Part shown: positions 15,410 to 24,862 of the stretch, in pieces
Layout of the letters: each line of letters starts with the position of its first letter
Numbering within the stretch: the stretch's first letter is position 1
Assembly: GCF_003028855.1 (NCBI RefSeq)
Contig: NZ_CP028324.1
Span: forward strand, 2,542,001 to 2,606,000
Direction of reading: 5' to 3'
Length of the DNA: 64,000 nucleotides
Origin: Pseudoduganella armeniaca
GTDB taxonomy: Bacteria; Pseudomonadota; Gammaproteobacteria; Burkholderiales; Burkholderiaceae_D
Position numbers and translations under genes: made by a program
Notes under the pieces: generated by a model
What the model saw: only the letters and a program-made list of their open reading frames with translations
Databases searched by the model: none
Told to the model about the DNA's origin: nothing

Positions 15410-16528
15410 TCATGACCCCGCGAAGGTGCGGTACAGCGCATTGCGCAGGTCGCGCGGGAACGTGCCGGACATCCCTTCGAACGACGTGTTGGTCATGCTG
15501 ACGATGGCGAAGTCGCGCACCGGGTCGTAGCACCAGTAGTGGCCGTAGGCGCCGCCCCACTGGATCGTGCCGGGCTGCTGCGGCGTGTGCGTGGGCGCCG
15601 GGTCGGCCAGCACGGCGCCCAGGTAGCCGAAGCCCCAGCCGGCGCCCTGCGTGGCCGCGCCCGGGCCGGTGCGGTCGACCCGGGCGATCTCCAGCAAGTC
15701 GCGATTGCTGTCGCGCAGTGCCAGCACGAAGCGCAGGAAGTCCGGCGCGCTGCCCGCCATGCCGGCACCGCCGGATGGATACGAGGCGGGATCGAAGATG
15801 CGGCGCGGTGCGAAGCGGGCAATGCCCACGCCCGAGCGCGTGGCCGCGTCGTCTTCCATCGGCCGCGGCTGCGGCTTGTCGTTCAGGTAGTGCACCACCA
15901 GGCGCTCGGAGTCCGTCACGGCAAAGCCCGTGTCGGGCATGGCCAGCGGCGCCGTCACGTACTGTTCCACCAATGCCGGCAGCGGCTTGCCGCCGGCCGC
16001 TTCCAGCACGCCGCCCAGCACGTCCATCGCCACCGAATAACGCCATGCGCTGCCCGGCGCAAACGCCAGCGGCACGGCGGCGATGCGCTCCAGGTTCTCG
16101 GCCAGCGACAGGCCCGGCTGGTCCAGCCCGGACGACACGCCGGCGCGCCGGTACGGTCCATCTTCCGCTTCGATGAACGCATACGACAGGCCGGCCGTGT
16201 GCGTCAGCAGGTGGTGCAGCGTGATGTCCGGCGCGAATCCGTCGGGCAGGGCGGGACGGAACTCGGGCAGCCAGTGCGCCACGGTGTCGTGCAGTTGCAG
16301 GAAGCCCTGTTCGATCAGGCGCAGCGCGGTGGTGGCGACCAGAGGCTTCGTCATCGACGCGTACAGGAACAGCGCGTGGGCCGTCATGGCGCGGCGGCCG
16401 TCGCGGTCGGCCCAGCCGGCGGCACGCTGGTAGACGATCTCGCCGCCGCGCGCGGCCAGCACGACGGCGCCGACGATCTTGTGGCGCTCGATGGCGCGGT
16501 CGATGACGGTATCGGGGTGATCAAGCAT
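15410..16528 (-). CDS. Serine hydrolase / family VIII-type esterase (beta-lactamase fold)
   Basis: Protein of 372 residues in the class C beta-lactamase fold. The catalytic SxxK is Ser58-Met-Thr-Lys61 in FLYASMTKPLVA. The second motif is Tyr164-Ser-Val (WRYSVAMDVLGG) where true beta-lactamases have YxN. The third motif region reads IQWGGAYGHYW, a WGG motif in place of KTG. These substitutions are those of family VIII carboxylesterases such as EstB, so an esterase is more likely than a lactamase. No signal peptide is seen, which also fits a cytoplasmic esterase. A good AAAGGAAAG ribosome site precedes the ATG. Confidence 0.85.
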   Translation of the reverse strand: MLDHPDTVIDRAIERHKIVGAVVLAARGGEIVYQRAAGWADRDGRRAMTAHALFLYASMTKPLVATTALRLIEQGFLQLHDTVAHWLPEFRPALPDGFAPDITLHHLLTHTAGLSYAFIEAEDGPYRRAGVSSGLDQPGLSLAENLERIAAVPLAFAPGSAWRYSVAMDVLGGVLEAAGGKPLPALVEQYVTAPLAMPDTGFAVTDSERLVVHYLNDKPQPRPMEDDAATRSGVGIARFAPRRIFDPASYPSGGAGMAGSAPDFLRFVLALRDSNRDLLEIARVDRTGPGAATQGAGWGFGYLGAVLADPAPTHTPQQPGTIQWGGAYGHYWCYDPVRDFAIVSMTNTSFEGMSGTFPRDLRNALYRTFAGS

Positions 16529-16592
16529 GGCTTTCCTTTCTTCGAGCCCGGCATCTTACCGCCTGCCTAGTCATTTTGCAGCAGGGCGGCGC

Positions 16593-16622
16593 GCGACAGG
16601 GGCCGCCCGGCAGGACTATAAT
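16593..16622 (+). promoter_or_regulatory. Promoter giving a probable leaderless mRNA
   Basis: TATAAT at 16617-16622 lies 18 bases after GCGACA. Transcription starting 6-7 bases downstream would begin at or one base before the ATG at 16630, so the DUF2946 message would have essentially no leader. Confidence 0.55.
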
Positions 16623-16629
16623 CGCCATC

Positions 16630-17048
16630 ATGAAACCCAGGGCCCGCCGACTGCTAAGCATCTGGATCGCCTGCTGCGCGATCCTGCTGAATGCGCTCGC
16701 GCCTGCCGTGTCGCATGCGCTGGCGCTGGCGGATGGCCGGCCCGGCTGGGAAATCTGCCGCAACGACGGCACTCGCCTGACGGGCCACGGCACCCTGGAC
16801 CAGGCCACGTTCCTGGCCCTGACGGACCGCGACCGGCCGGCGCAGGCGCCCGCGGACGACGCGGTGCCGATGACCGACTGCGGCTACTGCCTGGCCCATG
16901 CCGGCGCACTGGGCCTGCCGCCGGCACCGTTGCTGGCGCTGCCGTTCGCCGCCATGCCGGCCGAGCGGCCCTTCCTGTTTTACCATGCCCCCGTCCGCTG
17001 GAGACCTGGGTGGCCGCGCATCCGCGCGGGCCGCCCGTTGACGCCTGA
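16630..17048 (+). pseudogene. DUF2946 family protein (frameshifted)
   Basis: Small exported protein with a basic start and hydrophobic helix (RRLLSIWIACCAILLNALAP) and a central DCGYCLAHAG motif that may bind metal. The gene lacks one C in the run at 16988-16992. With six C the C-terminus reads FYHAPRPLETWVAAHPRGPP and stops at 17048, the normal DUF2946 ending. As given, the frame instead runs on without a stop into the PCuAC gene, creating a false fusion ORF to 17541. The family is found beside copper-transport genes and its role is not established. A homopolymer assembly error is the simplest explanation. Confidence 0.8.
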
Positions 17049-17088
17049 TCTGTGTTCGCGTTCTTTTCACACATTTTCGGAGTCAAGC

Positions 17089-17541
17089 ATGAAGCAATCC
17101 ATCAAGCTGATCGCGGCCGCGCTGGCCGCCGTCGCCATCCCTGCCATCGCCCAGGTCAGCGTGACCGACGCCTGGGCCCGTGCCACCGTGCCCGCCGCGA
17201 AGTCGTCCGGCGCGTTCATGCGCCTGCAGTCGAAGCAGGACGCGCGCCTGGTCGGCGTGCGCAGCCCGGTGGCCGAGGTGGCCGAGCTGCATCGCATGTC
17301 GATGGAAAACAACCGCATGATGATGGCGCCGGTGGCGTCCATCGAGCTGCCCGCCGGGAAACCGGTCGAACTGGCTTCCGGCGGCCACCACGTCATGCTG
17401 ATGGGCCTGAAGCGCCAGCTCAAGGAGGGCGAGAGCATCCCCGTCACGCTGGTCATCGAGGCCAAGGACAGCAAGCGCACGGACGTCGAGGTGCAGGTGC
17501 CCGTGCGGCCCCTGACCTACAGTCCGCACGCCGCGCACTGA
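17089..17541 (+). CDS. Periplasmic copper chaperone PCu(A)C
   Basis: Exported protein of 150 residues with a signal peptide ending AIPAIAQ. It carries the Cu(I) site of the family: His and Met in ELHRMSMENNRMMM and the HxM in SGGHHVMLMGL, which fits the H(M)-x10-M-x21-H-x-M pattern. PCu(A)C proteins pass copper in the periplasm, for instance to cytochrome oxidase. The ATG at 17089 has CGGAG upstream. It sits between the DUF2946 gene and a TonB-dependent receptor (10-base gap), and the trio looks like a copper uptake unit. Confidence 0.92.
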   Translation: MKQSIKLIAAALAAVAIPAIAQVSVTDAWARATVPAAKSSGAFMRLQSKQDARLVGVRSPVAEVAELHRMSMENNRMMMAPVASIELPAGKPVELASGGHHVMLMGLKRQLKEGESIPVTLVIEAKDSKRTDVEVQVPVRPLTYSPHAAH

Positions 17542-17551
17542 CGGAGGCCCC

Positions 17552-19815
17552 ATGCAAGCGAAACGCAAGATTGCCGCCCCGGCGGCAAGGGCGGCGCTCG
17601 GCCTGACGATCGTGCTGTCCTTGCCCGCGCAGGGCCAGGGCATGAATGTGGTGATGGTCAACGGCGGCCGGCCCACCTCGCTGCCGGCGCAGATTCCCAC
17701 CACGATCGAAGGCATCAGCGCGCAGCAGATCGAGGAGCGCATCAACGCCACCGACAGCGAGGACGCGCTGAAATACCTGCCCAGCCTGAACGTGCGCAAG
17801 CGCTTTGCCGGCGACTACGATCACGCGGTACTGGCCAGCCGCGCATCCGGCACCGGCAACAGCGCCCGCTCGCTGGTGTACGCGGACGGCATCCTGCTGT
17901 CCAACCTGCTGGGCAACGGCGCCAGCTACACGCCGCGCTGGGGCATGGTGACGCCGGAGGAGATCGAGCGCGTGGACGTGCTGTACGGCCCGTTCTCGGC
18001 CGCGTATCCCGGCAACTCGGTGGGCGCGGTGGTCGACTACCAGACGCGCATGCCGAAGAAGCTCGAGGGCCACGTGCGCGTTTCCGGCTTTGCGCAGCAC
18101 TTCGATCAATACGCCACGCGCGACAACTACCACGGTCGCCAGGCCAGCGCGGCGCTGGGCGACCGCGCCGGCGCCTTCTCCTGGTGGCTGGACGTGTCGC
18201 GCCTGGACAATGACGGCCAGCCGATCGGCTTCGCCAACAAGCTGGTTTCCACCGGGACGGGCAGCGGTGTGGCCACCGCGGTAACGGGCGCGCTGGCCGA
18301 CCGCAACCCGTCCAACCGCGACTGGCTGATCCTGGGGGCGACCAACCAGGTGCACACGGTGCAGGACCACGCCAAGGTCAAGCTGGCGTACGACCTGTCG
18401 CCGGTGCTGCGCGCCAGCTACACGCTGGGCTGGTGGCACAACGACGCCGAACGGCGCAGCGAGTCCTACCTGCGTGACGGCGCCGGCAACGCCGTCACCA
18501 GCGGCACCATCGCGGTGGAAGGGCGGCGCTACAAGCTGCTGCCGTCGGACTTCGCGCCCGCGCGCGGTGAGCTGGAGCACCTGATGCACGGCCTGTCGCT
18601 GAAGCGCCATGCGAAGGACGTGTTCGATTGGGAGGTGGCGTACAGCCGCTACGACTACCGCAAGGACCGGGCGCGCGTGGCGACCGATTTCGTGGCAGGG
18701 CCGGACAGTCCCGGTGCCGGCAACGTGACGGACATGCACGGCAGCGGCTGGAACACGGCGGCGCTGAAGGGCACCTGGCGGCCGGATGGTGCGCACGTGG
18801 TCGATATCGGCCTGCAGCGCGACGCGGCGAAGCTGCGCACACGCGTCGTCAACAGCGCTGACTGGATCGGCGGCACGACCGGCCGCCCGGTCTCGACCTT
18901 CAACGGCGAGACCCGGCTGGAGAGCCTGTATGCGCAAGACACGTGGCGCATCGACGAGGCGTGGAAGGCCACGCTGGGCGCGCGCCTGGAACGCTGGCGT
19001 GCCTTCGGCGGCGAGCTGTCCGCGGCCGGCGGCGGCCTGCTGCCGTTCGGTGCGCGCAGCGAAACCAGCTGGTCTCCCAAGGCGGCGCTGGCCTGGCGCG
19101 CCAGCGACGAGTGGACCGTCAAGGCATCGGGCGGCCGCGCCGTGCGCAACCCGACCGCGGCGGAGCTGTTCCAGGGCTCGATCGTCGACGAGCGCATTGT
19201 CAACACGGACCCGAACCTGCGCGCCGAGCGCTCGTGGACGGGCGAGCTGACGGCGGAACGGATCACGCGCCATGGCAGCCTGCGCGCCACGCTGTTCCAC
19301 GAGACCACGCGCGACGCGCTGTATTCGCAGCCGCTGACGGCCACCGTCAACACGGTGCAGAACGTCGGCCGCATTCGCACCAACGGGCTGGAGCTGGCGC
19401 AGCAGGTGGACGACCTGTGGCTGCGCGGCCTGACCTTCAACTGCAGCCTGACCTACGCCGACTCGCGCATCGTCGCCAACGACGCACTGCCGGCCTCGGT
19501 GGGCAAGCGCCAGCCGCGCGTGCCGCGCTGGCGTGCCAATGCGCTGGCCTCGTACCGCTTCGGCGAGCGCTGGAGCGGCACCTTGGGCGCGCGCTACAGC
19601 GGGCGCCAGTACGGCACGCTCGACAACAGCGACCCGAACGGCCAGACCTATATGGGGTGTCGGACTACCTGGTGGCGGACCTGCGGCTGCGCTACCGCTT
19701 CGATGCGCACTGGAGCGGCGCCGTGGGCGTGGACAACCTGGGTGGCGAGAAGTACTGGGCGTTTCACCCGTACACCCAGCGCACGGTGGTGGCCGAGCTG
19801 AAGTTCGATCTGTAG
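17552..19815 (+). pseudogene. TonB-dependent receptor, probable copper uptake (frameshifted near C-terminus)
   Basis: Outer-membrane receptor of about 754 residues when repaired. A signal peptide is followed by a plug domain (PTTIEGISAQQIEERI, YGPFSAAYPGNSVGAVVDYQT) and a 22-strand barrel. One base is missing at about 19651, where ACCTATATGGGG should be ACCTATTATGGGG. Repair gives YYGVSDYLVADLRLRYRF and the proper end TVVAELKFDL at 19815; unrepaired, the frame runs as nonsense to 19801. It is coupled to PCuAC and DUF2946 genes, so the ligand is probably copper or a copper complex. That assignment rests on neighbours only. Confidence 0.85.
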
Positions 19816-19832
19816 GACCGCGCCAACCCCCA

Positions 19833-19886
19833 GGTGACAGGCTCCCATCTGCGGGTCGGGAGACCCGCAGATGGGAGCCTGTCACC
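19833..19886. repeat. GACAG-family palindrome R2
   Basis: Two perfectly complementary 25-base arms (19833-19857 and 19862-19886) flank a GGGA loop. Arms begin GGTGACAGGCTCCCATCT. It sits 18 bases after the TonB receptor stop, between convergent genes. Its arm is aligned base for base with R5 at 40756 but differs at several positions, with matching changes in the other arm. Confidence 0.9.
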
Positions 19887-19966
19887 ATGGGTTGCTGCCC
19901 ACGGCTTGAAGGGTCAGGTCCGCAACGGCGCCAGCGCTGCTGCGCGACCTGGGTAAAAGAGAAGAA

Positions 19967-20725
19967 TCAGCGCGCTTCGCCGACGCGCCGCACGATCCCC
20001 GAGCCGGCCACGGAGCGGCTGACCTGCGGATCGCCGTGGTACGACACGATGCCCGATCCCGCCACGCTGGCATCGAGGGACTGGCGCGCCGTGACCGTGA
20101 CCTGCCCGGAGCCCGCGACGTCGGCCTCGACCTGGCGCGCCGCCAGGCGGGCTGCGTCGGCATTACCGGAACCGGCCACCGAGGCCTCCAGCTTTTCGGT
20201 GTTGCCGGCCGCCTGCAGCTTGCCGCTGCCGGCCACTTCGATCGACACCTCCCTGGCCTCGATACCGGTGGCGTCGAGCGTGCCGGAGCCGGCCAGCTCC
20301 AGTTTCAGCCTGGGGCCGCGCAGCTTGTCGGCGCTCATGCTGCCGGAGCCGGCGACGCCGAGGCTGTTGATCTCGCGCGCCGGCACGACGATCTTCAGGC
20401 GCCGCGCATCGAGCTGCAGCTTTTTCTTCGTCGCGCGGATCTGCAGCACGCCGTTCTCGACGACCGTCTCGACCAGCGGCAGCACGTTGTCGTCGGCTTC
20501 GATGGTGATCGGACCGTCGCTGCCGGTGCGCACCTCGACATTGCCGGCCAGTGCCAGCTCGACGCCGTGGAAGCGGCCCACCTGGCGCGTTTCCTGCACC
20601 ACCTTGCCGCTGCCTTGCACCTTGTCGCCGCCGGTCAGCCAGCCCAGCGGGGAAGCCTGCGCCGCGGCCAGCGGCACGAGCAGCGCAATGGTGGCGATCA
20701 GATGGCGGGGAAGGGTGGTGGTCAT
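19967..20725 (-). CDS. DUF2807 (GIN domain) exported protein
   Basis: Protein of 252 residues with a signal peptide (HLIATIALLVPLAAAQAS). A right-handed beta-solenoid-like DUF2807 domain follows, with FHGVELALAGNVEVRTG near its start. The second half carries seven AGSG turns (GVAGSGSM, LAGSGTLD, VAGSGKL, VAGSGNA, VAGSGQV and two VAGSGIV) about 17-20 residues apart, consistent with stacked strands. The family is common and lacks a known function; it is probably periplasmic or surface-bound. A shorter paralogue lies at 29459-30091. The gene is convergent with the TonB receptor across palindrome R2. Confidence 0.85.
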   Translation of the reverse strand: MTTTLPRHLIATIALLVPLAAAQASPLGWLTGGDKVQGSGKVVQETRQVGRFHGVELALAGNVEVRTGSDGPITIEADDNVLPLVETVVENGVLQIRATKKKLQLDARRLKIVVPAREINSLGVAGSGSMSADKLRGPRLKLELAGSGTLDATGIEAREVSIEVAGSGKLQAAGNTEKLEASVAGSGNADAARLAARQVEADVAGSGQVTVTARQSLDASVAGSGIVSYHGDPQVSRSVAGSGIVRRVGEAR

Positions 20726-20914
20726 GGCGTTCTCCTGATGCAGTGTGTCGATGGCTGCATCGTAGAGCAGGGCGGCGTGCCGCGCTTGTGCCGTGCGACG
20801 GACTGCGCGCAGGGCGGGACAGAATGCACTGTGGCGGTGCAGAATGCAGCGGCAGCGACAACCGCGCAGTCATCGCGGTCAGGTATGATGCGCGTCCTCA
20901 CACGAAAGTCACCC

Positions 20915-21541
20915 ATGCTGATCATTACCATCAAACAGGGCAAGGAAAAGAGCCTGCTGTCCGGCGACCCCTGGATCTATCCGTCCGCGATCGAGAAAGT
21001 GGACGGCAAGCCGCAGGAGCGCAACCGTCCCGGCGCGACCGCCATCGTGCAATCGTCGGCGCGCCAGTTCCTGGCCCGCGCCGCCTACAACGCCAAGTCG
21101 CAGATCGCCGCGCGCGTGTGGACCCTGCGCGAGGACGAGCCGGTGGATCACGCGATGATGAAGCGGCGCGTGCAGGCCGCCGTGGCGGCGCGCGGCCAGG
21201 GCCTGGACCCGCAGGCGCTGGCGACGCTGGTCGATGGCGACAAGGACGGCCTGCCCGGCCTCGTGGTGCAAGCCTACGGCGGCCAGGCAGGCTACCTAGT
21301 GTGCCAGTTCAATGCCGGTGCCGTCGAGCTGTGGAAGGTACCGATCGTGCAGGCACTGCTGGCCGCCACCGGCTGCGCCAATGTCTACGAGCGCTGCGAC
21401 CCCCTGGTGCGCAAGGGCGAGGGCCTGCTGGTCAAGCCGGGCGCGCTGGCCGGCGACGAGCCGCCGCAGCGGCTGATGGTGCGCGCCGGCCGGGGACTGG
21501 TGCCGATGGATATCCGGACCGGGTTCGTCTACCCGAAATAA
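20915..21541 (+). CDS. Truncated RlmI-like rRNA methyltransferase (N-terminal half only)
   Basis: Protein of 208 residues that matches the first half of class I rRNA (cytosine-C5) methyltransferases of the RlmI type. The PUA-like domain (KEKSLLSGDPWIYPSAIEKV) and the linker (GDKDGLPGLVVQAYG, CANVYERCDPLVRKGEGLL) are present. Relatives are about 400 residues and continue after DIRTGF into a SAM-binding domain; here the frame ends at once with FVYPK. The missing part is not found in another frame downstream, where palindrome R3 and a convergent gene follow. It therefore lacks the SAM site and catalytic Cys and cannot be an active methyltransferase alone. A TATGAT -10 lies just upstream. Confidence 0.75.
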   Translation: MLIITIKQGKEKSLLSGDPWIYPSAIEKVDGKPQERNRPGATAIVQSSARQFLARAAYNAKSQIAARVWTLREDEPVDHAMMKRRVQAAVAARGQGLDPQALATLVDGDKDGLPGLVVQAYGGQAGYLVCQFNAGAVELWKVPIVQALLAATGCANVYERCDPLVRKGEGLLVKPGALAGDEPPQRLMVRAGRGLVPMDIRTGFVYPK

Positions 21542-21561
21542 CGCGGCGAGGGCAAACCCGG

Positions 21562-21616
21562 AGGTGACAGGCACCGATCCGCGCGCCGCCGGCGCCCGGA
21601 TCGGTGCCTGTCACCT
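21562..21616. repeat. GACAG-family palindrome R3
   Basis: Arms AGGTGACAGGCACCGATCCG (21562-21581) and its exact complement (21597-21616) form a 20-bp stem with a 15-base GC-rich loop. It lies between the truncated RlmI-like gene and the convergent cytochrome gene, 20 bases after the first stop. Confidence 0.9.
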
Positions 21617-21620
21617 GGGG

Positions 21621-22903
21621 TCACTCCAGCGGCACCGACCGGTAACGATTCACGTCCGCGCTCGTCACCGGCGCCGCATTATTCCCCCACGCGCTGCGCA
21701 GGTAGGACACCAGTTGCGCCACCTCGACATCGTCCAGCGCATGGCCGAACGGCGGCATGCCGTACGGCCTCGGATTGCCGCGCGTGCCCGGCGGGAAGCC
21801 GCCGTTCAGCACGATGCGGATCGGATTGGCCGCGTCCTGCATCGTCAGCGCGCGGTTGCCGGCCAGCGGTGGATAGTGCGGCGGGGCGCCGCGCCCGTCG
21901 GCGCCATGGCAGTCCACGCAGTGCTTGTCGTACAGCCGCGCCCCCGCCTGCAGGAATGCCACCGCCGCCGGCGCGTTCGAGCGTTCATACGGTGCCGCTG
22001 GCGCTGCCGCGCGCGGCAGCGCCTTCAAATACGCGGCCATGGCCTGCACGTCCTCCGGCGCCAGGTGCTGCAGGCTTTCGCGCACCACCTCGGCCATCGG
22101 CCCGAACACGGTGGCGCGTGGCGACACGCCGGTGTGCAGCAGTTGCGCGATGTCGGCCACGGGCCAGTCGCCCAGGCCGGCCTCGGCGTCGGACGTCAGC
22201 GCGGGCGCGTACCAGCCCAGCACGGGCACCAGGCCGCCGGACAGCTCGTTGCTGCTGCCGCCCAGCGCGTCGCGCGCGCTGTGGCACGCGCTGCAGTGGC
22301 CCAGACCGCGCACCAGGTAGGCGCCGCGGTTCCAGTCGGCCGGTCGGGCCGGTTCGGGGCGGAAGGTGGCGGGGCGGAAGTACAGCGCGCGCCACGCCGC
22401 CAGGGCGAGCTGGCTGTCGTAGGGAAGCGCAGCCGGTGCGGCGCGTTCGGCTGGCGCACGGCCGGGATGGTCTTGAAGTAGGCGTACAGCGCGTCCGCAT
22501 CGTCGCGCGTGACCAAGGTGTAGTTCGGGTAGGGAAAGGCCGGGTACAGCAGCCGGCCGTCGCGCGAGCGGCCATTGTGCAGCGCGTTCCAGAAATCGTC
22601 CGCGCTCCAGGCACCGATGCCGGTGGCGACGTCCGGCGTGATGTTGGGCGCGATCACGGCACCGAACGGCGTCTGCAGCGCGCGCCCGCCCGCGTACCGC
22701 GCACCGCCGCGCACCGTGTGGCAAGCCATGCAGTCGCCGGCCCGGGCCAGGTAGGCGCCGCGGGCGGTCTTGGCCGCCAGCGGCAGCGCCTGCGCCGCCG
22801 CGCTGGGCGGCGGCCCGGCATCGTGCCGGGGCCACAGCAGGCCCACCACCAGTGCCAGCAGCAGGGCGGTCACGGCCACGGGCAGAGCGACGCGCTTTCT
22901 CAT
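21621..22903 (-). pseudogene. Triheme cytochrome c, dehydrogenase-subunit type (frameshifted)
   Basis: Membrane-anchored cytochrome with a single N-terminal helix (VALPVAVTALLLALVVGLLW) and three haem sites, CMACH, CSACH and CVDCH, each in its own domain, as in the cytochrome subunits of alcohol or gluconate dehydrogenases. One base is missing at 22422-22424: the plus strand has GGG where four G restore HRLRFPYDSQLALAAWRALYF. The two halves are otherwise intact (about 427 residues repaired). It overlaps the preceding diheme cytochrome gene by ATGA. No dehydrogenase gene is adjacent, so the electron donor is unknown. Confidence 0.85.
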
Positions 22904-23610
22904 GGCGTTGCTCCTTGCGCCGGCACGCCGCCGCAGGCCAGCGGCAGTGGCGCCGGCAATGCGGTGGCGGGGCGGGCCGCGTCGTCCACCGGCTGGCTGG
23001 CCAGCCAGGCCGAGACGGCGGCCACGTCCTCCTCGGCCAGCCGGTTTGCCACGATGGCCATGCAGTCCGGCGCCTGTGCCTTGCGCACCTTGTTGCGCCA
23101 AGCGCCGAACTGCGCGTTGACATAGTCGCGTGGCAGCCCGACCAGGCCCGGGATGGCGGGCGCGACACCCGTCAGCGCCTGGCCGTGGCAGGCCACGCAG
23201 GCCGGCACCTTGCGCGCCGGATCGCCGCGCAGCACCAGCGCGCGGCCGCGCTCCAGCTGGGCCGGCGTGGCGTTGACGGGCGCTTGCGGCAGGTGGGGCG
23301 GATGCTGGTTGGCGAACCAGCCGGCGATCTCGCGCAGGTACGGGTCGGGCAACTGGTCGACCATGTACGTCATCATCGGGAACTGGCGGCGGCCGTCGCG
23401 GAAGTTGCGCAGCTGGTTGTACAGGTAGCCTTCCGGCTTGCCGGCGATGCGCGGGAAGAAGGCGTCGTTGCGGTCGGGCGCCTGGTGGCAGGCCAGGCAG
23501 GGAGCGAGGCGCTGCTGCAAGGTGTCCGGCGGTGCGGCGGTGGCCGCCGGCAGCAAGGCTGCGCCGGACAGCAGCAGGGACGACAACAACGAACAATTCG
23601 AACCGGGCAT
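22900..23610 (-). CDS. Diheme cytochrome c (c4-like)
   Basis: Exported protein of 236 residues with a signal peptide (LLSSLLLSGAALLPAATAAP). It has two class I cytochrome domains, each with one haem site: CLACH near residue 38 and CVACH near residue 138, with Met ligands in MMTYMVDQLP and in the second half. FFPRIAGKPEGYLYNQLRNF is typical of cytochrome c4 and related c553 proteins. It probably passes electrons in the periplasm to or from the triheme protein encoded next, whose start overlaps its stop. Confidence 0.88.
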   Translation of the reverse strand: MPGSNCSLLSSLLLSGAALLPAATAAPPDTLQQRLAPCLACHQAPDRNDAFFPRIAGKPEGYLYNQLRNFRDGRRQFPMMTYMVDQLPDPYLREIAGWFANQHPPHLPQAPVNATPAQLERGRALVLRGDPARKVPACVACHGQALTGVAPAIPGLVGLPRDYVNAQFGAWRNKVRKAQAPDCMAIVANRLAEEDVAAVSAWLASQPVDDAARPATALPAPLPLACGGVPAQGATP

Positions 23611-23645
23611 GGCGACTCCAGTTGGCAGCAGTGTTGTACGGCGGC

Positions 23646-24323
23646 TTACGTCTCCGTGCTCTTGCGGCGGCGCGGTGCCTTCGGCGCGCGCGGTGGCGGC
23701 AGCACGTTGCCCTGTGCCAGCCAGTGGCGGCAGATGCGCAGCGCCACCTGGGCATCGTCGGCCGCGTACAGGATCTGCTTGTCCGTCAGGCGTGCCGCGG
23801 CCCAGTTGGTGGTGGAGATCTTCTTCGATTTGTGCAGGGTGCGGCCGAAGAAGCGGGCCACGGCGCTTTTCGCGCCCAGGTCGTGCTTCTGGCCCGGCGT
23901 GCGCAGCGCGACCGCCAGGTCCACCACGCGCACGGGCTCGATGCCCAGCTTGGCGCGCACCCGGCGCATGTCGTCGGACAGGCCGAAGCCCACCTTCAGC
24001 GTGCCTTCGGCTTCCAGCACGGCCTTCAGCGCCGGCAGCACGGCCGACGCGTCGGCGCCGATCGGAAACAGCCAGGCGCCCGTGTCGGTGGCGAACTGCA
24101 CCAGATGCGGCCCGTCCGAGCTCTGGCCCTTGACGAAGGTGGGTTTGGATTCGGTGTCGAAGCCGACGATGTCGGCCGCCAGCAGGATCTGGCGTGCCGC
24201 TTCCGCCTGTTCCGCCGTGTGCACCAGGTGCACGGCCGACAGGGTGATGCCGTGATAGGGCGGCAACGGCGGGGCGGACGGCAGGTCCGCGCCCGGCACG
24301 GCGGATTGGGCCAGCGCAGTCAT
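23646..24323 (-). CDS. 3'-5' exonuclease domain protein (DEDD family)
   Basis: Protein of 225 residues similar to the RNase D / WRN-type exonuclease fold. Motif I is IVGFDTESKPTF (Asp, Glu), motif II lies in LKVGFGLSDDMRRV, and motif III is LYAADDAQVALRI, so the DEDDy-type acidic residues seem present. It would act on single-stranded RNA or DNA 3' ends. The ATG at 24323 overlaps the proQ stop by one base (TGATG), so the pair is translationally coupled. The C-terminus is a Pro/Arg-rich tail (PPPRAPKAPRRRKSTET) that may help bind nucleic acid. Confidence 0.85.
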   Translation of the reverse strand: MTALAQSAVPGADLPSAPPLPPYHGITLSAVHLVHTAEQAEAARQILLAADIVGFDTESKPTFVKGQSSDGPHLVQFATDTGAWLFPIGADASAVLPALKAVLEAEGTLKVGFGLSDDMRRVRAKLGIEPVRVVDLAVALRTPGQKHDLGAKSAVARFFGRTLHKSKKISTTNWAAARLTDKQILYAADDAQVALRICRHWLAQGNVLPPPRAPKAPRRRKSTET

Positions 24324-24862
24324 CAACCCTTGCGGGAGAATTTGGCGGTCAGCTGTTCCAGCTTTTCCTGGCGACGGCGGTTGGCTTCCTCGGCGGCCGC
24401 CGCTTCGCGCTCGGCCTTCTTGCGTTCGGCTTCCTTGCGGAAGCGTTCCTGCAGCGTGTCCTTGGCGTGCTTGCGGTGCACGTCGGTGACTTCCGCGCCC
24501 GTGCTGCCGTCCAGGTTGTAGCGCACGGTGGCCTTTTCCATCGTGCGCAGGTAGCGTTGCGAGCCCGTGTGGATGCCCAGCGCGGCGCGCATCAGCTTGC
24601 GGTCGATGCCCGGCATCTGCGCCAGGATCTGCTTGTCGATCCCGATCGACAGCGGCAGGCAGTCGCGGAACGGCACGAATTGCTGCTGCAACTGCTTGAG
24701 CAGGGCGCGGGCGCTGGTGGCGCCGGCCGGGGCGGCCGCGGCAGGAGCGCCGGTCGGCGCCGTGGTGCCTTCGGCGGCATCGGATTGCGTCGTCTGGTTG
24801 GACGCGGTGTTTTCCATGTCGGCGGTGGTCTCGGCAGACTGGGCGGTAAGACTAGTGTTCAT
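24323..24862 (-). CDS. proQ: ProQ/FinO-domain RNA-binding protein
   Basis: Protein of 179 residues. The N-terminal 50 residues are low-complexity (Ala/Thr). The ProQ/FinO domain spans about 50-150 (ALLKQLQQQFVPFRDCLPL, IGIDKQILAQMP, LMRAALGIHTGSQRYLRTM). A charged coiled-coil tail (FRKEAERKKAEREAAAAEE) follows. Family members bind structured small RNAs and 3' UTRs and act as RNA chaperones. The ATG at 24862 is preferred over a TTG nine bases upstream. It is coupled to an exonuclease gene and sits divergent from the putative ncRNA and rpoD. Confidence 0.88.
   Translation of the reverse strand: MNTSLTAQSAETTADMENTASNQTTQSDAAEGTTAPTGAPAAAAPAGATSARALLKQLQQQFVPFRDCLPLSIGIDKQILAQMPGIDRKLMRAALGIHTGSQRYLRTMEKATVRYNLDGSTGAEVTDVHRKHAKDTLQERFRKEAERKKAEREAAAAEEANRRRQEKLEQLTAKFSRKG

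Noticed and set aside
15410..16528. Beta-lactamase resistance gene
   Set aside because: The YxN and KTG motifs of class C lactamases are replaced by YSV and WGG, and there is no signal peptide; an esterase is more likely.
16576..17541. A single 321-codon fusion of DUF2946 and PCu(A)C
   Set aside because: The join is produced by a missing base at 16988-16992; the other frame gives the normal DUF2946 C-terminus with its own stop, and PCu(A)C has its own start and signal peptide.
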